DNA of 64,000 bases from Laspinema palackyanum D2c. GTDB taxonomy: Bacteria > Cyanobacteriota > Cyanobacteriia > Cyanobacteriales > Laspinemataceae. The stretch is taken from positions 62,001 to 126,000 of the forward strand of contig NZ_JAMXFD010000012.1 in assembly GCF_025370875.1 (NCBI RefSeq), written 5' to 3'. Positions 1 to 8,316 of this stretch are shown piece after piece. A model generated the notes under the pieces. The model saw nothing but the letters and a program-made list of their open reading frames with translations. It did not search any database and was not told the DNA's origin. Position 1 is the first letter of the stretch. Every line of letters begins with the position of its first letter. The position numbers and the translations under genes are program-made.

Positions 1-888
1 GCGGTGGATGTGTTTCCCAAACCTCGACAGGGGGTGATGGGGAATTTTGAGGCGATTCGCCACGAACTGATTTCTAAGATTAAAGTGTTATCTGGGGTGA
101 CGGTGTTTACGTTGCATCGTCGGGGTGCAGAACATCGGGAGACCCGACGCGCATCCCCGGAGGTTCTTCCCCCTAAAAATGCTGGCAAAATCCTCATCCC
201 GGAACAGAAGCGAGTTGAGCCGGTGGTTCAAACCGTGAAAATTCCCTCGTCTTACACCCCGACTCCTCGTTATCCCTCTGCGCCTGCGAGTCCGGATGCG
301 GCGGGTTCATTTCGGGGGGTAAAAATTGTGGCGATCGGGGCTTCGACTGGAGGACCCCAAGCGTTACATACGATTTTGTCTCAACTGCCTCCGAAGTTTC
401 CGGTGCCGGTGATTTGTGTGCAGCACATTAGTGAGGGGTTTTTGAAGGGGTTGGTGGATTGGTTGGGTTCGGAATGTCACTTGCCGGTGAAAATTGCTCC
501 GGCTGGTGAACGACCCGAAGCGGGAATTATTTATTTTCCCCCGGAACAAAAGCATTTAGAGTTGGATAATAGCGGTCGGTTTCTGTATTCAACTCTCGGT
601 CCAGTTTCGGGACATCGCCCTTCGGTGACGGTGACGTTTAATGCCGTGGCGAAGTTTTATCGCCGTGCCGCATTGGGAATTTTGCTCACAGGCATGGGTC
701 GCGATGGGGCGGATGGGATGTTAGAACTCTTCAAGCAAGGGGGGGTGACGATCGCCCAAAATGAGGCCAGTTCTGTGGTGTTTGGAATGCCCCGAGAGGC
801 GATCGCCTTAAATGCGGCGCAGTATATTCTCCCGATTACGGATATTGCTCCCCTGCTCCTCCATCGCCTGATGAGCGATCGGCATTAG
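1..888 (+). CDS. cheB: Chemotaxis protein-glutamate methylesterase CheB, 5'-truncated by the window edge
   Basis: The reading frame is open from base 1, so the receiver domain and start lie upstream of the window; what remains is the end of the receiver (AVDVFPKPRQG), a Pro-rich linker and a complete CheB methylesterase domain. The catalytic triad is visible: Ser in GASTGGPQAL, His in CVQHIS and Asp in TGMGRDGADG. CheB removes methyl groups from glutamates of chemoreceptors and so resets adaptation. A natural substrate pair, two large MCP receptors, is encoded 16 kb downstream on the other strand. No cheR is visible here; it may lie just upstream. The call is secure; only the N-terminal part is unseen. 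Confidence 0.93.
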   Translation, partial: AVDVFPKPRQGVMGNFEAIRHELISKIKVLSGVTVFTLHRRGAEHRETRRASPEVLPPKNAGKILIPEQKRVEPVVQTVKIPSSYTPTPRYPSAPASPDAAGSFRGVKIVAIGASTGGPQALHTILSQLPPKFPVPVICVQHISEGFLKGLVDWLGSECHLPVKIAPAGERPEAGIIYFPPEQKHLELDNSGRFLYSTLGPVSGHRPSVTVTFNAVAKFYRRAALGILLTGMGRDGADGMLELFKQGGVTIAQNEASSVVFGMPREAIALNAAQYILPITDIAPLLLHRLMSDRH

Positions 889-959
889 GGATTCTCACTT
901 CATAGAAGGCGATCGGGAGCAATTATGGTGATTTACCTCAAATTTAAGTACGCCTCCCT

Positions 960-1223
960 CCGGTCCCCTCCCCTGTGTCTTGGGGAGGGTTAGGGTGGGG
1001 TCCTCCTGACGTGGCCAAGCCAAGTCAGGAAGAATGATTGGGTAGAGGGTCATAGTGACGAGGCGATCGCGCGTCACGAAGAAAGAGGTTGGACCCCCCT
1101 ACATACAGGCGCTTAAGCTGGAAAGAGTGCGTTATGTGGCGGTAAGCGGAGCTATCCCGTAGGGAATCGCCACATAACGCGGACCCCACCCTAACCCGGA
1201 CCTTGGCAAGGGGAGGGGACCGG
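960..1223. repeat. Palindrome-bounded interspersed repeat, copy A
   Basis: The ends are inverted copies of each other: CCGGTCCCCTCCCC followed by GTTAGGGTGGGGT at the left, ACCCCACCCTAAC and GGGGAGGGGACCGG at the right (1183-1223). A diverged copy in the same orientation lies at 46134-46372, and similarity continues past the right end through an ACTCTTGTAAG motif into a CCCCATC-rich tract. Inside is a perfect 13-bp stem (GCGTTATGTGGCG, 1129-1141, pairing with 1168-1180). It encodes no protein. It sits between the convergent ends of cheB and the kinase gene and could fold into a terminator. A MITE-like origin is inference. Confidence 0.75.
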
Positions 1224-1285
1224 AGGTGCAGTTCATAGAAAGGCGAATCACCATGAACATGAAAAACGTACTCTTGTAAGCATAC

Positions 1286-1354
1286 TCCCCATCCTCCCCA
1301 TCCTCCCCATCCTCCCCATCTCCCCCATCCTCCCCATCTCCCCCATCCTCCCCA
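1286..1354. repeat. CTCCCCATC microsatellite-like tract
   Basis: Imperfect tandem 9-bp units of the type TCCCCATCC/TCCCCCATC run right up to the stop codon of the kinase gene, with which the last unit is contiguous. A shorter tract of the same unit follows repeat copy B at 46420-46447, so the tract appears to belong with the interspersed element. Confidence 0.8.
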
Positions 1355-4300
1355 TCACCGCTGCTTCATCACCACCAAAGTAATATCATCAAACACCTTC
1401 TGTTCCCCAATAAACTCCCGCACATCCTGAATCACCCCTTCTCGAATCGCCTCCACCGACTCCTGCCAATACTGCGACACCACCTCACACAATCGGTCCA
1501 TCCCATAGAACTCTCCCGCCATATTTTCCGCCTCCGGTATCCCATCGGTATAAAGCACCACCCCATCCCCAGGATTTAACTCCACTTCTGCCTGAGTAAT
1601 AAAATCAGAAATATCCATCTCTAATCCCACAGGAAATCCTAAATCCACCGTATCCAGTCGCTCAATTTCTCCCGTTCCCCGAACCACCAAAACCTCCTCA
1701 TGTTGTCCCGTAATCCGCAACAGGCCATCGGCATAATCCAGTAACGCCAACGTCAGATTCTTATCCGTCCGCATCCGCTGCACGTTATCATGAATCATCC
1801 GGTTGATGGTATTGAGAAACTTCACATAATCCGTTTCATCATTCACCAACAAAGTCCGCACAGCAGTTTGGACCATCACCATTACCATTCCCGCTTCTAA
1901 TCCATGTCCCGTGACATCCCCAATCCCGATTTTGATATGTCCCTCATGGTTCAACACATCATAATAATCTCCCCCGATTTCATCAGCCGGTTCCATAAAT
2001 CCAGCGATTTCTAACCCAGGAATCGCTTGCAATTCTTCAGGGCGAGGCAACATTTTCTGTTGCAATTGGCGGGTGACATCCAGTTCTGCACTCATCCGCA
2101 GGTTGTCGGATTTGAGCATCTCATTCAAGGCGCTGATTTCTTCGTTGGCTTCCGCGAGTTGAGCAGTCCGTTCAATGACTTTATCTTCTAAGGTGCGATA
2201 GAGTTGGGCATTTTCTAAGGAAATTGCGGCTTGGGCGGAGATGACTTGTAACAGTTCAATCCGTTCTGGGGTAAATGCGCCGGTTGCTAAGTTGTTTTCC
2301 AGGTAAAGAATGCCGATGAGTTTGCCTTGGTTGACAATGGCGGCACAGAGAAGGGATTGGGTTTGCTGTTGGAGAATGTAAGGTTCTGAGGTGAAAATTC
2401 CCTCTTCGGTGGCGTTGGCAAGGATGACATTTTCCTGAGTCCGGGCGACATAATTAATGATACTTGGGGGGACAAAATTTCCGGTTTCTAGGGGGAGGGA
2501 TTCCAGGATTTGGACTTCCCCATTTGGGAGTTTGGCGGCTTCAATTTTGAGTTGATTATTGTCCGATAAAATCAGCACGCCTTTTTGTGCACCGGCATTT
2601 TCTATGGCAAGATTCAGGAGTTGGGCGAGGAGTTTATTGAGTTGGATTTCGCTGGAAATCGCTTGGGAGGCTTTGAGCACCGTGGCGATATCCAGGGTTT
2701 CCCCGGAACTGCTGCCACTGGTGGAGGTGGCGGAGAGTTTGCTGCCGGTGGAGGTTCTTAACTCAATGAGTTGGGGATAGCGGGTTTCTAGGTGTTGAAC
2801 TTTGGCGGTGGCCCCCCAGCGTTGATAGGCATAGTGGGCTTCTTGGAGGTAGAAGCGGGCTAAGTGAGGGATGTTGCGCGCGATGTAGAAACGGGCGGCG
2901 AGTTCGTAGGCGAGGGCTTCTTCGTTGAGGTATTCGTGTTCTTTGGCGAGGGTAATGGCGCGATCGTAGTAGTCTCGGGCATCGGAGGGGTTGCACAAGA
3001 CTCGGGCGCGTTCGGCTTCGACGAGATAATATTTATGCAGGTAGTTCATGGGGGCGTGTTGCGCCCAAAGTTGCATTTTTTCCTGGTTGGCAGTGACTTT
3101 TTCCAGGATGCGCTGTTGTTCGGGTTCGGAGGACTCGGGATAGAGGGCGAGGTGGGTGAGGGAATCGTAGAAATGGAAGAGAGGAACCGGATACTGGGCG
3201 ATCGCCATTCCCACATACTCTTCCCCCAAGGCTACATTTTCAGCCGCTTCTGGGAACCGTTCAAACAGGTAGCACAACATGATTTTGTTTAAATAACTCA
3301 AACAAAGCGCAATTCTATCCCCTGTTTGTTGATAAGATAACAGTTGACTCGATTCATCAAACGTATCACTATTGAGCGTCCAAGGTTCTTCAGTCGGAGT
3401 TAATAGCTTAAAACCCGATTCTCGAAACGATTCCATCCACCGTAACGATATAGCTTGCTTTAATTTGATGAGTTCATCGCTGTAAGTAGAAATTGCATTG
3501 TTGATATGAAGCAGTTCTTGGCCTGCCCAGTAGGAATGGACGCAGTACATCAACAACGCAGAACCCCCATACAGGATATCTCCGGTTTCTAATCCACTTT
3601 GATAGGCTTGTAACAATTTTTCTACGCTATGGCGGATAGGCTCCTTCCAGTGTCGAATGAACGTATTAAAAATATATAAAGTTTTGGTTTCTATCTCTTT
3701 GGTGTTTAGGCGATTCTGTAAATTCAAACCTAATAAACCAAATTCATATCCCGATTCTAAATCATTTTCTACCCCACATAAAAGTATGGCATAAGCTACA
3801 TATCCTCCTGGAGATTGAGAGGTAGTACCATACTGGAGGAATAAACCAGCCATCCGGAGTAAAATGAGGGGATAAATTTCAGGAAATCCAATAGCGGCAG
3901 CGCTAGATAAACTCACAAAAACCCGAGTGGCTGCCAACTTATAAGGGTCGAGCATCGGTGGCATATCAATTAAATCGGAAATCCGCTTTCCTGCCCAAAC
4001 TGATCGAGTTTCTGTCATCGCCTGCCCAATATCAGAGGGAGTGGGTTGCTCCGGAAGTGGCATTCCTAACCGTTCCAGAATTTCTAGCCCACTTTTTTTC
4101 GCTTCTCCTAGTTCATTCTGTGCAACATACCCTTGTATCTTCAGTTCATACACTTTCACGGTGTCCAAAACCGTGATAGCTTGGTGCAAAATTACTTCAC
4201 TGAATTCTTCCATCAAGGCATAAGAAGCACTAAACAAGGCGGCTTCAACCGCTTCTAAATACAGGGCCAAAGTTAAATCATATTGATCTTCCCAACTGTT

Positions 4301-6649
4301 TTGGGGAAGTAACTCGATCGCCGTCTGGAAGTAACGTAAGGCCGATTTAAAAGCAGCCGAGGCTTTGGCTTTTTTACCAGCTCTCTCATTTAATAAAACT
4401 AACTCCTGTTGTAAGGATTCCTCAACAATGGCTTCCCGGCCCAAGTTGAGTTGATGGACGATATCAAAGATATTCTGCTCGCGGTTTTCTAAGGGGATAT
4501 TTTCGAGGAATAACTGACCAATTCTTAGATGGACCGCTTGTTTATCAGTGTCCGGAATTAAAGAATAAGCCGCTTGCTGGATGCGGTCATGAGCAAATTT
4601 ATACCCCACTGTTACCCCCTCTGCAATCTCGGGGATATCCAATTCCATTAGCTTATAGTCGTCCCCCAGGGGTAAAATCAAAGTCTCGGAGATGGCCTCC
4701 CATAATGCGGCTGCCGTTTCTGAACGGGATTTCTGAGAGACAAGGGCCAAAGTTTCTAGGTCAAAGCGATAGCCCATACAAGCCGCTAATTTTAAGCAAG
4801 TTTGGGTAGTTTCGGGTAGTTTTTGAACTTGCTCTACCATCAAATCCACCACATTATCTGTAATATTTTGGGCCGCTATTTGATGAATATCCCACTGCCA
4901 GCAGCGACGGTCCGAGTCAAAATTTAAGATTTTATTTTTATAAAGAGAGCTTAAAAACTGGGTGAGAAAAAATGGATTTCCCTTAGTTTTGACCTCTACT
5001 AACTCCGCCAGGGGTTGGGCAATTTCTTCCGTAGTATTTAGGGTATCGGCAACCAACTGGGTGACATCACTCAGACTCAACGGAGTCAGAAAAATTTGAT
5101 TGACGATCGCTTGGTTTTTTTGAAGTTCCTCTAGGGTGAGCATCAAGGGATGTGCGGAGGAAACTTCGTTATCGCGATAGGCCCCGATGAGATATAAATA
5201 CTGACTCGCCGGGGTGGTCATCAGAAGTGCTAACAATTTCAGGGAAGCGTTATCAGACCATTGCAAATCATCTAAAAAGACAACCAGGGGATGTGACGCT
5301 TGGGTAAAGACTTGGATAAAGTTTTGGAAGACTAATTTAAAGCGATTTTCCGCTTCTGTTCCCGGAAGTTCGGGGATAGGGGGTTGTTCACCAATGATGG
5401 CTTTCAGTTCGGGAATGACATCAATGATAATTTGTGCATTAGGCCCGAGTGCCGTCAGCAGTTTCTCCCGCCAAGTGGCGATTTGGGTCGCGCTTTCTGT
5501 CAGCAATTGCAAGATTAAAGACCGAAAGGCTTGCACCAGAGAAGCATAAGGAATATCCCGTTGCAGTTGGTCAAATTTGCCGGAGATAAAATAACCCCGT
5601 TGACGGGTAATCGGTTTATAAACTTCCTGGACTAAGGCTGATTTCCCAATCCCAGAATATCCCGCTACCAGCATCAGTTCAGTCTGTCCACCGCTACAAA
5701 CTCGCTCAAACCCCAAGAGCAGTTCGGCGATTTTTTGCTGCCGTCCATACAGTTTTTGCGGCAATTGGAATCGGTCCGAACTATCCTGAGTCGCGAGAGG
5801 AAAAGGTTGGATTTGTTCAGTGTTTTGCCACTGGCGCAAACCTTCTTCTAAATCCCTCTTTAATCCATAAGCGGATTGATAGCGGTCTTCCGCATTTTTG
5901 GACATCAATTTTAAGATGATGTGCGAAATTGCTTCAGGAATCCCTGGATTAAGCTCATGGGGTGGAATGGGTTGTTGAGCGAGATGGGAATGCACCAGGG
6001 CCAGGGGGTCATCGCTGGGAAAGGGAACTCTGCCGGTAAGCAGTTCGTAGAAGGTCACCCCGAGGGAATAAAAATCACTGCGATAGTCTACAGTGCGATT
6101 CATCCGTCCGGTTTGTTCTGGGGCAATATAGAGGAGGGTTCCTTCTAAGAGATTCGGATTGCGAAAGGTGGGATTTTCTCGACTGAGTTGGGTGGAAATA
6201 CCAAAATCGATAAGTTTGAGTTCTTGAGTTGTGGGGTTAAGAACGAGGTTGCTGGGGTTAATATCTTTGTGGATAATTTGTTGCTGATGGACGTGATCCA
6301 AGATGTCGGCAATAACAATGGCAATGGGTAAAAATTGACTCAGGGTTAGAGGTTGATTTTGAATGATTGTCTTGAGGGAAACCCCGCCAAAATCTTCAAT
6401 CACCATCACCCATTGACGCTCCGACCTTTCTAAGCGATAGGCATTGATGATCCCGGGAAAATTTAGAGACCTAGTGGTTTCATACTCCCGCTTAAACTGG
6501 GCGATTTTTTCCGGGGAGGGGTAGGCTTGATTGAGCAGTTTGAGGATAACGGGTTGGTTATCGGATAGACCCACGGCGCGATAGATTCGGGAGTTGCTGC
6601 TTTCGTGGAGTAGTTCGCCGATTTGGTAGTCTAAAATTGCGATCGCCAT
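1355..6649 (-). CDS. Ser/Thr protein kinase - AAA ATPase - GAF - PP2C (SpoIIE-type) phosphatase signalling protein
   Basis: A 1764-residue multidomain protein. Residues ~8-270 are a Hanks-type kinase with Lys37, catalytic loop HKDINPSNL (127-135) and DFG (148-150). Then comes an AAA_16-type ATPase with P-loop GYSGIGKSALV near residue 335, a long helical, probably TPR-like region, a GAF domain, a coiled coil and a C-terminal SpoIIE/PP2C-like phosphatase domain (metal residues in EIGGDYYD, GDVTGHG and YTDGIPE). Kinase and phosphatase activities thus sit in one chain, a layout known from large cyanobacterial and proteobacterial regulators. It starts 16 bp after the P450 stop codon, so it is probably co-transcribed with the P450. 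Substrate and GAF ligand are unknown. Its role in the peptide locus is inference. Confidence 0.9.
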   Translation of the reverse strand: MAIAILDYQIGELLHESSNSRIYRAVGLSDNQPVILKLLNQAYPSPEKIAQFKREYETTRSLNFPGIINAYRLERSERQWVMVIEDFGGVSLKTIIQNQPLTLSQFLPIAIVIADILDHVHQQQIIHKDINPSNLVLNPTTQELKLIDFGISTQLSRENPTFRNPNLLEGTLLYIAPEQTGRMNRTVDYRSDFYSLGVTFYELLTGRVPFPSDDPLALVHSHLAQQPIPPHELNPGIPEAISHIILKLMSKNAEDRYQSAYGLKRDLEEGLRQWQNTEQIQPFPLATQDSSDRFQLPQKLYGRQQKIAELLLGFERVCSGGQTELMLVAGYSGIGKSALVQEVYKPITRQRGYFISGKFDQLQRDIPYASLVQAFRSLILQLLTESATQIATWREKLLTALGPNAQIIIDVIPELKAIIGEQPPIPELPGTEAENRFKLVFQNFIQVFTQASHPLVVFLDDLQWSDNASLKLLALLMTTPASQYLYLIGAYRDNEVSSAHPLMLTLEELQKNQAIVNQIFLTPLSLSDVTQLVADTLNTTEEIAQPLAELVEVKTKGNPFFLTQFLSSLYKNKILNFDSDRRCWQWDIHQIAAQNITDNVVDLMVEQVQKLPETTQTCLKLAACMGYRFDLETLALVSQKSRSETAAALWEAISETLILPLGDDYKLMELDIPEIAEGVTVGYKFAHDRIQQAAYSLIPDTDKQAVHLRIGQLFLENIPLENREQNIFDIVHQLNLGREAIVEESLQQELVLLNERAGKKAKASAAFKSALRYFQTAIELLPQNSWEDQYDLTLALYLEAVEAALFSASYALMEEFSEVILHQAITVLDTVKVYELKIQGYVAQNELGEAKKSGLEILERLGMPLPEQPTPSDIGQAMTETRSVWAGKRISDLIDMPPMLDPYKLAATRVFVSLSSAAAIGFPEIYPLILLRMAGLFLQYGTTSQSPGGYVAYAILLCGVENDLESGYEFGLLGLNLQNRLNTKEIETKTLYIFNTFIRHWKEPIRHSVEKLLQAYQSGLETGDILYGGSALLMYCVHSYWAGQELLHINNAISTYSDELIKLKQAISLRWMESFRESGFKLLTPTEEPWTLNSDTFDESSQLLSYQQTGDRIALCLSYLNKIMLCYLFERFPEAAENVALGEEYVGMAIAQYPVPLFHFYDSLTHLALYPESSEPEQQRILEKVTANQEKMQLWAQHAPMNYLHKYYLVEAERARVLCNPSDARDYYDRAITLAKEHEYLNEEALAYELAARFYIARNIPHLARFYLQEAHYAYQRWGATAKVQHLETRYPQLIELRTSTGSKLSATSTSGSSSGETLDIATVLKASQAISSEIQLNKLLAQLLNLAIENAGAQKGVLILSDNNQLKIEAAKLPNGEVQILESLPLETGNFVPPSIINYVARTQENVILANATEEGIFTSEPYILQQQTQSLLCAAIVNQGKLIGILYLENNLATGAFTPERIELLQVISAQAAISLENAQLYRTLEDKVIERTAQLAEANEEISALNEMLKSDNLRMSAELDVTRQLQQKMLPRPEELQAIPGLEIAGFMEPADEIGGDYYDVLNHEGHIKIGIGDVTGHGLEAGMVMVMVQTAVRTLLVNDETDYVKFLNTINRMIHDNVQRMRTDKNLTLALLDYADGLLRITGQHEEVLVVRGTGEIERLDTVDLGFPVGLEMDISDFITQAEVELNPGDGVVLYTDGIPEAENMAGEFYGMDRLCEVVSQYWQESVEAIREGVIQDVREFIGEQKVFDDITLVVMKQR

Positions 6650-6665
6650 CAGATTCTGTCCTGGT

Positions 6666-8015
6666 TTAGGGTCTACAGGGGATACCGACCCTCATCCAGA
6701 GTTCCCGATCCGGACGGATGGTTAACCCCGCCTTGGGTAGGATATTCCCTTCACCCTGTAATGTTAGTCGATAGCATTGAGCAATTGTAGATGAAATTAA
6801 CTGAATTTGCATCAGAGAAAATTCATTGCCGATGCAAAGGCGAGGTTCTACCCCAAAGGGAAGGTAAGCATATTTAGAATGCTGGGCGTTTTCTTTCGCG
6901 AAGCGATCGGGCCAAAATCGTTCGGGATGGGGAAAATTGCGCGGGTCACGATGCAGCAGATAGGGACTCACCCAGACTTGGGTTCCGGGTTGTAAGGTAT
7001 AATCCTCCAGGGGAATTTCTGCTACAATTTCGCGCACGATCGCCGAGTTGGGAGCATAAAACCGCAGGGTTTCTTTGACCAGTTTTTGTCCATACCCTAA
7101 AACCCTCAGATTCTCTGCATCCGGAAGTTTTTCTCCTAATACTCGGTCTAACTCTTCCCGAAATAGAGTCTCGATTTCTTCTACATTTTGGGAGAGAGAG
7201 TAAAATAGCCATATTAAACTGGTGGGAATGGTATGATGCCCTGCAAAAAACATCTGCAAAACTTCCCCAATGATTTCTGATGGCTCCAGGGGCGTCCCCG
7301 AGTCATCTTTAGCACTGATGAGAAATGAGAGCATATCCCCTCGGTCTTCTCCTGCGGTAAGGCACTGCTCAATCAGAGATAAAGTTGCCTCCATTTTGGG
7401 TTTAGCTCGCAACCGAGTTAAGGAAAAAATGTTAGTAATCCCCTGTCCTTGGCTGACTGTAAATGCCTCGCCCAGGGCTTCCTCCAAGGGAATCAGGCCC
7501 GCCCGTTTCTGGTTTTCAGTTGCCGATCCATAGCCTTCGAGTTCGGCATCAAATAAGACTCGGGCTGCAATCCGTGCGCTGAGAATCAGGAATTCTCGAT
7601 CCAGGTTCACCCGTTCTCCCAGTTCCCACCCCGCCAGCATTTCTCGGGTACAATCCACAATAGTTTGAGCGTAAGCGGCAATCCGCTGATGGTGAAAGGC
7701 AGGCTGCATGAGACGGCGGCGCGTTTTCCAGATTTCTTTTTCTAAACTGGTTAATCCATCTCCCCAATATCCCCGATTTGATTGTTTGAGGAGTTCAGGT
7801 TTTAGCAAGTTTTGGGCATTTTTAACAAACACTTCCTGAACTAAATCGGGGTGATTAAGCAAATAAATACTATTAGACCCCATTTGGAAGAAACAAATAT
7901 CACCGTAGCGGTGGGCCACGGTTTCTAAAAATCCCAGAGCATTGGCTTGAAAGTGGATGGTATTTCCCATCCCAAACAAGCCTCCATCAGGACCGGGCGG
8001 ATAAGAACGGTTCAT
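6666..8015 (-). CDS. Cytochrome P450, CYP110-like
   Basis: Haem-thiolate monooxygenase of about 449 residues from the preferred start. Visible family marks are PPGP near the N-terminus, ETLRF (ExxR), a PERFWPDRF segment and the Cys-ligand loop FGVEPRLCIGNEF. The I-helix reads FFAGHHTIPT: the usual acid before the conserved Thr is replaced by His, which may alter oxygen activation or indicate an unusual substrate. An in-frame ATG at 8057 adds 14 residues, but it lies inside a palindromic repeat (8049-8170); the ATG at 8015 puts the PPGP motif at the N-terminus as in relatives, so I prefer it. Neither start has a clear Shine-Dalgarno. It lies between the YcaO cyclodehydratase and the kinase on the same strand, which suggests a tailoring role. 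That role is inference. Confidence 0.9.
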   Translation of the reverse strand: MNRSYPPGPDGGLFGMGNTIHFQANALGFLETVAHRYGDICFFQMGSNSIYLLNHPDLVQEVFVKNAQNLLKPELLKQSNRGYWGDGLTSLEKEIWKTRRRLMQPAFHHQRIAAYAQTIVDCTREMLAGWELGERVNLDREFLILSARIAARVLFDAELEGYGSATENQKRAGLIPLEEALGEAFTVSQGQGITNIFSLTRLRAKPKMEATLSLIEQCLTAGEDRGDMLSFLISAKDDSGTPLEPSEIIGEVLQMFFAGHHTIPTSLIWLFYSLSQNVEEIETLFREELDRVLGEKLPDAENLRVLGYGQKLVKETLRFYAPNSAIVREIVAEIPLEDYTLQPGTQVWVSPYLLHRDPRNFPHPERFWPDRFAKENAQHSKYAYLPFGVEPRLCIGNEFSLMQIQLISSTIAQCYRLTLQGEGNILPKAGLTIRPDRELWMRVGIPCRP

Positions 8016-8048
8016 AACGAGTTCAAGGTAATACGGAATTCGGTTGTG

Positions 8049-8170
8049 ATACTCCATACGGTACTAATAAGTCTAGAAAAACAATCGGCATCAAGCGGTA
8101 TGTGTAGGGGCCTGCGCATCGAAGCCCCTACAATCCGTTTTTATAGACCTTTAAATACCGTATGGAGTAT
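8049..8170. repeat. MITE-like palindromic element with 15-bp exact terminal inverted repeats
   Basis: ATACTCCATACGGTA at 8049-8063 is the exact reverse complement of TACCGTATGGAGTAT at 8156-8170. Nested inside is a perfect 9-bp stem TGTAGGGGC/GCCCCTACA (8103-8111 and 8124-8132). The left arm overlaps the longer candidate N-terminus of the P450. Insertion between the cyclodehydratase and P450 genes is the simplest reading. Confidence 0.7.
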
Positions 8171-8201
8171 GATAGGTATTTAAAAACGAGTAGGGTGGGC
8201 A

Positions 8202-8291
8202 CTGCCCACCTTTCCTTCCGGTGGGCAATGCCCACCCTACTTTTAACTGCCCACCTTTCCTTCCGGTGGGCAATGCCCACCCTACTTTTAA
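8202..8291. repeat. Two tandem 45-bp units containing GGTGGGCAATGCCCACC palindromes
   Basis: Two adjacent 45-bp units start with CTGCCCACC at 8202 and 8247. They contain the strong hairpin GGTGGGC...GCCCACC also used after thiC (31028-31044). Downstream of the cyclodehydratase gene they could attenuate read-through into the P450 gene. Confidence 0.8.
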
Positions 8292-8316
8292 CTACTACTT
8301 TTAACTACTTTCTCTC

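Noticed and set aside
2864-3292. 142-codon plus-strand frame opposite the kinase gene
   Set aside because: Antisense to the helical region of the kinase protein; low-complexity Gly/Val/Phe content and no domain.
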